Assembly: GCA_020055645.1 (NCBI GenBank)
Contig: CM034548.1
Coordinates: forward strand, 48,042,296 to 48,106,295
Length of the DNA stretch: 64,000 nt
Direction of reading: 5' to 3'
Origin: Tomocerus qinae
Taxonomy: Eukaryota; Arthropoda; Collembola; Entomobryomorpha; Tomoceridae
Below the pieces are notes generated by a model. That model was given only the letters and a program-made list of their open reading frames with translations. It had not been told where the DNA came from and made no database searches. A program made the translations under genes and the position numbers. Below are positions 12,429 through 21,907 of the stretch, in pieces. Within the stretch, counting starts at the first letter, position 1. Every line of letters begins with the position of its first letter.

Positions 12429-13328
12429 TTATAATCGTCCTTTCACACGTAGAATTCCATCTTCGTCGAGATACGGCAAAAGTTGGTAGAGACTACTACT
12501 AGTAGAAATTTCTTTTCCAGATTTCAAGTGTGAAATATCATTCAGGTACACATCTGACTGACACTGCCTCCAAATTATTTTCTCGGCCGCTACAAGTTCC
12601 TCGGGAAGTAATTCGATACTTGACAGAGTTTCGGTTTTCTTACATTTTGCGATGAAATTAAGGGCAAATCTTCGTATCCATGCAGTAGAGCGAACAAGCT
12701 TTATCCAACCGTTGAGCTTGGAATAGTTTGGTACAAATGACTTTTTCTCAGTCGTAGCATGCACAAATTCAGATTTCATTTCCAAATCTTCTTCTCTCAC
12801 TGTACTATCAGCCTCAATTTCCATTTTTGGCCATTCTGTCTCTGGTAATTTCAGAAATCCTGGACCATTCAGCCACCGACTTTCTCCAGAGAGATCAGAA
12901 AGTTTGCAGTCCCGCGTTGCTTCATCTGCTACATTTTCCAATGTGGGAATCCATCTCCATTCACAAACATCGGTAGTCTTTAAGATTTCTCCTACTCTAA
13001 CAGCAACAAAGGGTTTGTATGTTCTCGCATCACTGTGTAACCAGCTTATCACAGTCTTCGAGTCAGACCAGAAGAAACGAGAATTTATTTCAATTTCATG
13101 TCCTGTAATAAGTGTTTCTGCTAATCTTGAAGCCATAAGAGCAGCCTGCAACTCCAGACTTGGAATTGACATGGGCTTTAAAGGGGAAACTCTTGTTTTT
13201 GCCATCATAATTGTCACGCTTATTTCTTCAGCCGTTTTAACTCGCAGGTATGAAATAGCTGCAAAGGCCTTCTCGCTTGCATCGCAGAAGGTGTGTAATT
13301 GAACATCAAGAGCCATTTCCATTTTCAT
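12429..13328 (-). pseudogene. RNase H region of BEL/Pao Pol
   Basis: A 299-codon frame with the RNase H segment characteristic of Pao elements. It opens with FCDASEKAFAA (first acidic residue), followed by KTRVSPLKPMSIPSLEL and the FFWSDSKTVISWL motif with a second catalytic Asp. The rest is the spacer that leads to the integrase zinc module. The frame ends early at a stop near 12429 because of an indel; the neighbouring frame continues the Pol sequence. The N-terminal side is truncated by the deletion described for 13330-13463. Confidence 0.85.
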
Positions 13329-13329
13329 A

Positions 13330-13463
13330 CAATAACATCGTGGAATCCAAGTGGGTCGTACATTGACATCACGAGCCTCAAAATTTCCCGTTTTGTCGGT
13401 CTTTTCTTTCCAGAAATGATGTCATCCTTGACCTTGCAGAACTTGCATATAAATACGAAATTG
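13330..13463 (-). pseudogene. Damaged link between RT and RNase H
   Basis: Reading on from the RT frame, a stop appears at 13464. A different frame then carries the conserved post-RT motif (TKREILRL, then MYDPLGF), and the RNase H frame resumes with WIPRCY almost at once. Family members have several dozen residues between the DPLG motif and the IPR motif. Here they meet at a shared GGATTC (plus-strand GAATCC near 13340-13348), which is what a microhomology-mediated deletion would leave. Confidence 0.7.
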
Positions 13464-13928
13464 TCATTGAAAAGAATTAGGATTCCATTGCAATCCAAGT
13501 ACTCTCTCCATTGGTAAGTCAGACTCCAGATTCAGATCCTTGTCATCTATGCATCTTAATTCTTGGGGGATTAACTGTAGTACTTCCTTAGAACTACAAG
13601 TCCAGTTTCGGATTTCAAATCCTCCCATTTTATGTACATAAATTACATCACGAATGATTTTGATGGCTCTATCCTCATCATGAGCAGAGTCCAGATAGTC
13701 GTCAACATAATGACGGGTGGTGATTGCTTTCACAGCGTCTGCATATTCATCAACAAATTCCTTTGCATTTTTATTTTTCACTTCTTGAGCTAAGCAAGGT
13801 GAACAAGTCGCTCCAAATGTCATTACAGGAACAACGTAGACATCTGGATTTCGATTCCTGTCAGCTCCCCGCCACAAAAATCTCTGAGCTTGTTGATCTT
13901 CAGTCCGAATGTTCACCTGATGAAACAT
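13464..13928 (-). pseudogene. Reverse transcriptase core of BEL/Pao Pol
   Basis: A 154-codon frame containing the RT palm. FTADIKEMFHQV lies just before and at its start, then come FLWRG and PVMTFGATCSPC, and then the catalytic box YVDDYLDS with both Asp residues. It is in the same frame as the upstream segment but separated from it by a stop codon around 13971-13973. Confidence 0.9.
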
Positions 13929-13970
13929 CTCCTTGATGTCCGCTGTGAAACCGATTTTCTTCTGACGAAA

Positions 13971-14369
13971 TTAAAATAAAACCGTAATCAGTGAACATAG
14001 ATTATCCGGTCCCTGCATCAAATTGTCGTTCAGACTTGACCCATGACTTTTTGCGGCTGCATCAAAGACAAATCGCAACTTTCCTGGTTTATTAGGATTA
14101 TAAACCCCAAAGTGCGGCAAATACCATGTCTTTCCTGTTTCAGTTGCAGCTTCCTCCGGAGACAATTTCCTAGCGTAGCCTTTTTGTACATATTCAGCAA
14201 TCTTTTTATGATATTCCAATGCAAAGTTAGGATCCTTGTCCATTTTTCTTTCCATGTACTGCAATCTACGGAAAGCTACACACTTACTCTCGGGAATAGT
14301 GACATCTTCTTTTCTCCACAGAAGACCTGTTTCCCATCGATCAGCTACACGCTTAGTGTACTTATCCAT
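13971..14369 (-). pseudogene. N-terminal RT region of BEL/Pao Pol
   Basis: A 132-codon frame with the conserved Pao-type RT lead-in (YLPHFGVYNPNKPGKLRFVFD, shortened in places, then NDNLMQGPDNL). It is in the same frame as the protease segment before it and the RT core after it, but bounded by a TAA at 14370-14372 and another stop at the end. The stop at 13971 interrupts a normally continuous motif (LF, stop, FRQKKIGF), so it is a true lesion. Confidence 0.85.
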
Positions 14370-14372
14370 GAT

Positions 14373-15443
14373 TTAAATACATCTTTCGTCTTCCCTTGAT
14401 CGTAAAGGTTGACTGCAAACTTTTACTCCAAAAGCTTCAGTACTAAATGATTCTTTTGACCGTAAAGGTTGACTGCAAACTTTTACTCCAAAAGCTTCAG
14501 TACTAAATGATTCTTTTACTAGTTGATGTAGTTCATCCTTCTCATCCTTTATGCACAAATGGTGAATAAAATCATCTACTCTCCCATTAAAATATGATGA
14601 TTTTCCATGCACAGTCCATCCTAGTCGAGTGCGAGTAGCACAAGGTCCATTGGCATGTCCTTCAATCAATTCCACTGGATTGATTATATGCGAATGGTCT
14701 TGTCCAATGAGGATTGTGGGCACAGCATTTTTTAGGTAAACTGTAGGAATGTCCTGTAGGTACGTCCATTTTTTCGACAGTTTTCTTCCGTTTATTGTCT
14801 GAATTGGCAAATCCAGTTTCTCTACTGTTTTTACGTTTTTTAGTTCATAAGTTTCTTCACAATTCTTTCCCATGACCTCCAGATTGACACGGAGAGATTT
14901 TTCAACCGTGGTTGTCATGTTTGTGACTCCTTTCAGATGTAGACAATTATCTTTTCCAGATAAACCAAGCTTTTTTGCTACAGATGCTTCCATCAAAGTT
15001 GCAGTAGATCCATCATCCAAGAATGCGTAGGTGGAGAATTGTTTTCCGTTGCTTTTCAATGTAACAGGAACCACCTTTAAAAGTACGCTATTTTCTACAT
15101 GCATTACGTGACTGCAGCGCTCTTTTTCCATTTCAGAGTTGCCTTTTGTCACTTGTCTGGCTTGATTCTTCTTAATTTTCTTATGCAGATGCTTGTGGTG
15201 AAATTTGTCACATCCGTCAATTCCACAGGTAACTTTATCTTCACACTCATCCAAAGTGTGACCTTCCATTAAGCACCCAAAGCATACTTTCTTGTCAAAC
15301 ACAATCTTCCATTTGTTATGCAGATTTTCATTTTTAAAATCGTTGCACAATGGTAACAGGTGATTTTTTCGGCCACAAAGCACACTTGTCCGATGTATCT
15401 TGACTGGAGACGTGAACTTTCTCTTTTCTGAAATTAGCAGCAT
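14373..15443 (-). pseudogene. Gag C-terminus and aspartic protease of BEL/Pao
   Basis: A 356-codon frame. The N-terminal third has a CCHC zinc knuckle (CFGCLMEGHTLDEC) followed by a second Cys/His cluster (CGIDGCDKFHHKHLH). The middle has the retropepsin-like active site FLDDGSTATL and the flanking region typical of Pao proteases. Near the C-terminus a 20-residue stretch is present twice in tandem (KESFSTEAFGVKVCSQPLRS), matching the 60-bp DNA duplication at 14401-14518. A frameshift near 15400 separates this frame from the one carrying the gag linker (15334-15600). Confidence 0.88.
14401..14518. repeat. 60-bp in-frame tandem duplication in pol
   Basis: 14401-14458 and 14461-14518 are identical for 58 bases (CGTAAAGGTTGACTGCAAAC at each start). 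The duplication keeps the reading frame and adds 20 residues between the protease and RT. The lack of divergence means it is recent. Confidence 0.95.
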
Positions 15444-15592
15444 TTCCTTTCACCTGTTCAGGTCGTTTTTCTTTAGAAAGTTGTTGACTTCCGACATAAC
15501 TGGCTGCTTTGGCTAATGGTTTCAACCACAAAGATAAATCTTTCAGAGATTCTTCTTCTCCAAGAGCTTGAATGTATTCTAAAATCTTAGCT

Positions 15593-16690
15593 TTAAATTA
15601 GGTGGGAGCTTTTCAAACAGTTTTTGATTAGCATAGGATTGATCAGATGTCTGGTGCATTTCAAAGATTCAATTGTAGTAACAAGATTTGCTACTGCATT
15701 CGAAAAATCTATTAGCATTTCAGGTTTGCTTTCATCAATACGAAGCATATTCATCACTTTGGTTTGCAAAGTATTTATGATTAATTTTGGTCTTCCAAAA
15801 TTAACCTCCAATGTTTCAATGACTTGCGTCAAATTATCCGGAGTAAACATCATGGATTGTACGGCTTCCAAGGCTTTTCCTTTCAGACATTTCATAAGGC
15901 GATCCATGTTCTCGGAGTTTGAATACTGTCCAGCTTCAGTGGAATTACGAAAACGTGCTATGAAATTAGGCCAGTCAATTGGATTTCCACTAAATGTTGG
16001 AAGATCTTTAGAAATTGACTGCCTTGACAGAAACTTCTTCATGCAATTTTCATTTAGAGAATTATTAGTTGATAATTTCTCAAAAACCTTAGAGAGTGCT
16101 TGAGTTAATTGGTCAACCGGGGTTTCTTCACTCATACACGGCTGATTTTCAATCCAATCTGCTACTTTCTCATCCTTGGTTCCAGTGTCATGGAGATTTC
16201 CAGGTGGAATGACTTCCGATTCCATCTGATCAACAAGAGCTCCTTCATCATCACTCAGGGCTTGGGAGTCTCCATCTCCATCATTTTCTTCGGTAATTAT
16301 CTCCTTTTGGATGGCTAATCTTTTTTCAATCAGAGATCTTTCCCTGTCTGCTTTCTCATCTGCAAGTCTTGCTTTTTCTTCTTCAGCTTTCAATTCAGCT
16401 TCAAGAATTCGGCGCTTAGTACTACTTGCAATGGATGATTTACTTTTTCTTGAATTTAGGCTTCTGCACGATGCAAATTTCGCTCCAGAATGTAAACTTT
16501 CTCCAGAAATGCTAAAAAGATTCGAGATGATGGAGCGAGTTGCTGGCTGCTTATCCTCCTCCTCTCGACCGTTTTTCCTTGCTTTTCGGCACCGAATTTC
16601 TGGATAAATCTCGTCGAAATTGTCCGGGAGTTTCTCTCCTCCAATCCTCTGGCTTTTTCGGACACTTCCGATATTCTGATCTACAGACAT
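15593..16690 (-). pseudogene. Gag of BEL/Pao element
   Basis: A 365-codon frame starting MSVDQNIGSV shortly after the primer binding site. It has a charged coiled-coil stretch (about residues 95-140, rich in Glu/Lys/Ala) and a DUF1759-type gag domain (LPTFSGNPIDWPNFIARF at about 225-242, then GKALEAVQSM). It stops at 15593, where the frame changes. The neighbouring frame continues with the gag linker (ALGEEESLKDL, then WLKPLAKAASYV), so a small indel near 15600 truncates the protein. Confidence 0.88.
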
Positions 16691-16715
16691 CTTTTCATAG
16701 AGCTAGTTAGGTTTT

Positions 16716-16727
16716 CTCGAAGGACCA
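16716..16727 (-). other. Primer binding site, tRNA-Tyr type
   Basis: On the element strand the sequence one base after the 5' LTR is TGGTCCTTCGAG. Its complement, CTCGAAGGACCA, equals the 3' end of animal tRNA-Tyr (CTCGAAGGA plus CCA) as I remember it. Read in sequence; the tRNA identity is from knowledge. Confidence 0.8.
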
Positions 16728-16728
16728 T

Positions 16729-17060
16729 TGGATGATAGATAGTTTGTAAGGCTATCTCGTGTTGTAGTTTCACTAACTACGGTGAAAAATATGTAGAAAA
16801 AGAACCACTAGTTTTAACACTAAAAACTAGTTTATTAACACATAAATTTCATACAAATAATCAATATTTTAACTTTTCTCCTGTTATTCCGACAGCGAGA
16901 ATTGAGTGCGTGTCTATTGGACCGTTCCAGAACTGCGACTGATTCATTTCATGATTTCTCTGATACTTATCATCAATTTAACCAAATAACAATTCAACAT
17001 ATAATACAATTACTTAATAGCAATGGCAATGTAAATCATGCACTATTTTTGTCTGATCCA
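16729..17060 (-). repeat. 5' LTR of BEL/Pao element
   Basis: 332 bp with TG...CA ends, matching 10887-11218 except T at 16843. Followed by the ATTAC target duplication. It should hold the promoter on the minus strand, but no core element stands out. Confidence 0.93.
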
Positions 17061-19757
17061 ATTACCTTATATTATTTATATTTTAAAATTAGTCCCCCGT
17101 ATTTGGGAAGGTACAATATAGCCCTTGGGGTACCAAAATAACATTCTGTGTTTAATTACCATGGTGGTGTAAACGAACATGCTGAATCGATTAGAGTTGG
17201 TTTGGATGCTGTCAAACTTACCATTTGTCAAGTCAACTCTTCAATGCTTCAATACATTATATTTTTTGCTGCCAAAATTTTCAATATGATCAATCTTTAA
17301 TAGTATAGAATTTCTTTATGCATTTATTTTTTTTAAATCTGTTTTATTATCACAATCCGTTGCTTTCACCGAAATAGTAACCCTTCCACTGAACCCACAC
17401 ACCACCTAGCACCTGCATCAATAATTCGTTTAAATCCCTTAAACGTGTTTCCAGTAAATATCATCAAAATAGGTAGTTAAAGTTTTTATACTTTTACGAA
17501 ATTTTCGCTTCACATGGCAAAGCAGTACGTAAGAGTTAAAGGACTGTGCTCCAAATTTTGTCTCCGGGGGACAAATTCTGTGTCCAACTTGTTTTCGACT
17601 TACCCGTTATAGCGGCGCTGCGTCAAAAATAGTAGAGGAAACCCCCTTATCGCTAACTAGATACCGTTTATTATCGAAAACAAGTCACCTTGTTTAGCGG
17701 GATTTTAAATATCGCTTGGTCAGTCCCCTGGCCAAGGGCGTATCAGAAATTGGATCTAGGGGGTGCTAATTTCTAAAAATGAGTATAGCAAAATAACACA
17801 GCCCTTAATATTATTTTTTTTATTTTTGAATTATTTCGAATTTATTTTGAATTTATTCGAATAGTATATTTAGAAATTACTGATTTCTGTTGAGATTTTT
17901 GAAATGCAAATGCTTATTTCCTTAATATCAACACCCCATTGAGATTTGCAAATGCTAATCCGATCGATTTCCTGCAGGTAAATGTCCTGGAATATGCCCA
18001 ATGGGGAACAATAAAATATACTTGCAAAAATAAGCGAAATAATTTATGATTTTTTATTTATGATATTAATGAATTCATGATCTTTGGCTTTGGCAAAAAT
18101 TTCCTTTATCTTGAGATTTAGGGGAACTACAACGAAATATTTTATGGTTTTTAATCTTCTTTGACAAAAACATCCCCTTATCTTGAGATTTAGGCGACCC
18201 CCGTACATCCTCAAAACATGTGCTTTATATCTGTCACTACCCACTCATTCAGCAGACACGTTTTAAGCGTTAAGACGTCAAAAAAGCTCATTTCAGTGAT
18301 GGCAAAGTGGTAAATTGTTAGGCACATTTCCATTTCTGAAACCATAAGATAATCTCAAATTCTAATGTTCAATGACGGGAAAAGACACAAATATTCGACA
18401 ATGCTGGAACAGATTCCAAAATTCTCGAAAATAAGATAAATGCATTTGATATCCTATGAAAATAAAAGTTTGAGCAATTTGAAAGTAAATATTTCTGTTT
18501 AATGAAAAAATAATAATATCTAGTGTGTTTTCAAAATATTTTGGGGGTGCTTAAGCACCCTAGCACCCCTCCTAAATACGTCCTTGCCCCTGACTACAAA
18601 ATAGGCGACGGGTAAGCCATGATGGGTTGATGGGTTATCCAAATATTTTGTGCTTGTTTTGGCGAAAAACTGCTCTTACACATTACACAACAACTACAGC
18701 TGTATTCTGTTCATCAATATAAATGTGCGCGATGTTTTAGCGCCAACTTCGTATACTTGGTAGATTACAATTTATTTTACAATACAATCATTATATTAAT
18801 CTTTATTTTCATTCTGTTCATTTGTCATTAGTACATAGTACATACACACATACTACATAGTATTGTTTTAAAAATGTGCTACAACAACGTGGAATTTGTG
18901 GGATGAATTTTGCACAAGTTTCGTAAATTGTATAAATATTATAAAGCAATAAATCATTTCTGAATGCATGGGAATTGGGAAGTGAAAATATTCAATATTT
19001 TTGGAACCCGCACAGAAAGCAAACAAGTCATTAACAAGTTATCATATATCAGTTGAAATGGAAACTTGAGAACTCTTAGTTATTAGTGAGTCAGTACTAT
19101 GTACATTGAGTATACATCAACAATAGAATTTATTTTACAGAAATATAATAATATATAGTCCATTGACAATTAGTATCCACTGGTGTGTGGTGACCAGGAA
19201 GTGGAATGACGAATGAATGACTGATGACATGCAGCGCTTAAAAAGGTGAAGAGTCGATATCATTTATTATACTTACCCTAAATACTGAATATGCCTTTAT
19301 GCCATTATAAAGTTAGCAGTATTCCACAACACAATTACAAACAACAAAGAAATCTTGCAGTCAGTCTGTTTTAGTCAAAAATTCATTAAAACTGATAAAG
19401 GTATTTTATTGCATGTCTAGGGAGGAGAGTCAAGAGTCAGAGTAGGTTGACAAAGTTTTGGGTGGGTTGGGCTTTCAACTAATTGGTTCCGGTTTAGGCC
19501 TAATTCGAAGCGTAACAAAATTTTCCAAAATTTTCTACAAAATATCTTTAAATACTCTTGGTAAAGATGTGATTTACTCCTTTTTTGAAGCGATTGTGAT
19601 TCAAACAATCGCTTCAATAAAATAGTTATTATCTTCAGTTCGATTGGAAATAATATTGTCCTCTTTCCAATGGTGGCCACCTCATTTCCGTAACAGCCTC
19701 CGTTTCCGTTCAGCATCCAAAGAGCGTGGACCACTCGGACAAACTTCTGAATGTCCT
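17061..19757. other. Gene-free stretch with a worn hAT-like element
   Basis: No supported exon. 17727-18597 looks like a degraded non-autonomous element: the left end CCAAGGGCGTAT and a following GGGGGTGCT are mirrored on the right by AGCACCCCTCC and TACGTCCTTGCCCCTG. Target duplications are not clear. A 13-bp perfect inverted repeat with a 7-base loop (TTGAAGCGATTGT) lies at about 19584-19616. Confidence 0.4.
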
Positions 19758-19759
19758 TA

Positions 19760-20008
19760 TGTTACAGGAATTTGTACAGACCGGGCATACGCAAAATGCC
19801 TAGGATATATGTAAAGAGAAAAACCAAAATTTTGATTTTTAACTAACTTAGCCTAATGTGAAAACTTTCTGAATTTCATATGTACTTTCATGTAAGTTTG
19901 ATTGATATAAATTAGGTTAGGTTGGTTAAAAATCAAAATTTTGGTTTTTCTCTTTACATTTATCCTAGGCATTTTGCATATGTCCGGTGTGTACAAATTC
20001 CTGTAACA
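19760..20008. mobile_element. Palindromic MITE with TA duplication
   Basis: A 249-bp element whose two arms of about 86 bp are inverted copies. The left arm begins TGTTACAGGAATTTGTACAG. The right arm, read in reverse, has the same start and only a handful of differences. TA lies on each side (19758-19759 and 20009-20010), as for mariner/Tc1-type non-autonomous elements. Confidence 0.85.
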
Positions 20009-21257
20009 TATATCATTTTTAGCGCCATAATTTTTATATGTTTTTTTAAGTTTTAACTAGATTTAATTTAATTTATTTAATTTTTTAACCATTGGCCACC
20101 TTGCAGTGCAGCAACTACGATTTTTAAATTATGGAATGAGGCAATTAGGCAATGAATTTTAGTTTAAATGACTACAGAATTACACAAATTCCTAAGACAA
20201 ACTTAGCTACATCGATTTTTAGATTTTAAACCCCTGCTCAGTTAAAGCGTTTAACCGATTTTCCCAAATGTGGGAATAATGGGAATTAAAGGAAAAATGG
20301 ACCAGCAATGTACTAAAATTTAAGATGTTCGTGATTAAGATTGGTCGTTTTTTCCTGTCAGTTCAACATTTATTATGAAGGCACAAATGTTCAAAATTAA
20401 AACATAGACCAACTTTGTTTTGACACGAAAACATTGGCTCCTCCTGCCCTAAAGTATGTATTGGAGTTATATCTCTGGTCTCTGGACACTCACTCGTCAC
20501 GACTTCAGTGTTTTAAAATTAACTCGATCAATTCAATTTATTTGCATGTGAACTTATACTGGCCTCTCATTCTTAATGTCCGATGCTCGAAATAAGCTTG
20601 ACAACATTTGTAAGCAAAAAAGGCCCATGTTATAGGCAAGGGTCGCAACGAGGGAGGGCTATGGGCCTGCCACCCCCTTTCGAAATCGAAGAAAAAACAG
20701 AAAATCCTAGCGAAAATCGTATATGTTTCCACTTATAATTTGACCAACCCTTCGTTCCCGAAATTATTTTATGACTGCGTAGGATATGAGAGGAGTAAAG
20801 GCCCACATGAAATGTAACTATCCTGAAAATAATTTTTGAAGGTAGCTAGGCAGTGTTACTCCCGGACAACTTTACTGAGTGTACAGATTTACACGAAGGG
20901 ACTTTGGTGAGGGGTACTCAACCATTATGTGGTATAGTCCCACACAGTTCCGCACTCTACATTTGTGCGCTGCTTGGCAAAGTTAATGAGCTGACCACTT
21001 TAAGTGAAACGGTGACAGTCATCGCAACCTCCCGCATCTCTTCGCATGTGCTTATTGTGCTCCTTAGTCCAGTATAGTATATCACTAGGTTAAACTCGTA
21101 GTTTACACCTAAGAGAGCAATCTGCACACTGCAGATAGGATAATGATAGATAGTCATAATAATTGTCACCAAGATAGGCAAATCAATGCTAATAACGAAT
21201 ATACGGCAAAGAAAGCATCTCCCAGCTCCAAACCAAGTAAATTACCACACAACTTGA

Positions 21258-21330
21258 GGCGCACTTAGGATTCGAACCCAAGACCGGACAGGCAGCCAGG
21301 TTTTTACACCATTAGACTGTCCTGAACGCC
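21258..21330 (-). tRNA. tRNA-like sequence, degenerate (SINE-like)
   Basis: 73 nt on the minus strand with an exact B-box (GGTTCGAATCC), a 5-bp T-stem, an acceptor stem paired at most positions (GGCGTTC with GTGCGCC) and an anticodon-like loop CTGCCTG (GCC). The D-arm and anticodon stem contain mismatches and there is no clear T-run just downstream. It is probably a tRNA-derived SINE head or a tRNA pseudogene, not a working tRNA gene. Confidence 0.45.
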
Positions 21331-21870
21331 CTTGGTTTACTACCCTGCCACCCGTCATATTTTTTTCAGCCAGCACGCAGATGTTTCCCATCCCGATTGG
21401 GAGGTGATAGAGGACAAAAATTACTTATTTTGGCAAAAAGTGTACATTGAACAAGTATATGAGCTTATGAAATATTATTATATATCGGTATTCAGACATG
21501 CCTCACGCGTCGCCCCACACGGGGACCGAAATGACAATTCGTTGCTGTTTTTTCTAACCACGTTTTTTATCATAGGTTAAATACCTATCTCGAAAGTTTA
21601 CTTGGTTCGGTTTATTGGCCAATATCAATCTAGGGAAAGGATAGAAACGAAATTGGGACAACCCAAAAGTTTATACATGGGTAAGTTATGAAACGGTAAC
21701 GCAACCTAAAAACCCATGTATAAAATGTAGACTGAAGAAAAGAGTCAATCAAGGTTTTTTAAAGACTGCGTCGCAAGAAACGATCTATCTGCATGTAAGC
21801 TAAGGAACATGGCCTAGTATCATCTTTGGTGCTGATAGAAACGGCTAAATGTAAGCTAAAGGCGATGTTA

Positions 21871-21907
21871 ATGAGAACAACTTTGTCAAGGACAAAGTTG
21901 TTCTCAT
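21871..21907. repeat. Perfect 17-bp hairpin
   Basis: ATGAGAACAACTTTGTC, loop AAG, then the exact reverse complement. No gene is close by. It may be the collapsed remnant of a transposon end pair. Confidence 0.8.

Larger units (their letters stand above)
10887..17060 (-). mobile_element. BEL/Pao LTR retrotransposon, full length but broken
   Basis: A 6,174-bp element read on the minus strand: 5' LTR 16729-17060, primer binding site, gag, protease, reverse transcriptase, RNase H, integrase, polypurine tract, 3' LTR 10887-11218. The domain order and the integrase C-terminal region are those of the BEL/Pao superfamily. The two 332-bp LTRs differ at one position by eye (11001 C versus 16843 T), which points to a recent insertion. 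The internal frame nevertheless carries at least two in-frame stops (around 14370 and 13971), frame changes near 15600, 15400, 13465 and 12430, and an internal deletion near 13350. The copy therefore cannot encode a full polyprotein, and I infer that it was copied by proteins from another element. No envelope-like frame is present between integrase and the 3' LTR. Confidence 0.95.

Noticed and set aside
12904..13302. 132-codon plus-strand frame
   Set aside because: It is an antisense shadow of the RNase H region of the BEL/Pao element.
20860..21345. Solo LTR of a tRNA-bearing TRIM
   Set aside because: The tRNA-like core is there, but I could not find matching TG...CA ends or a flanking target duplication, so only the tRNA-like part is annotated.
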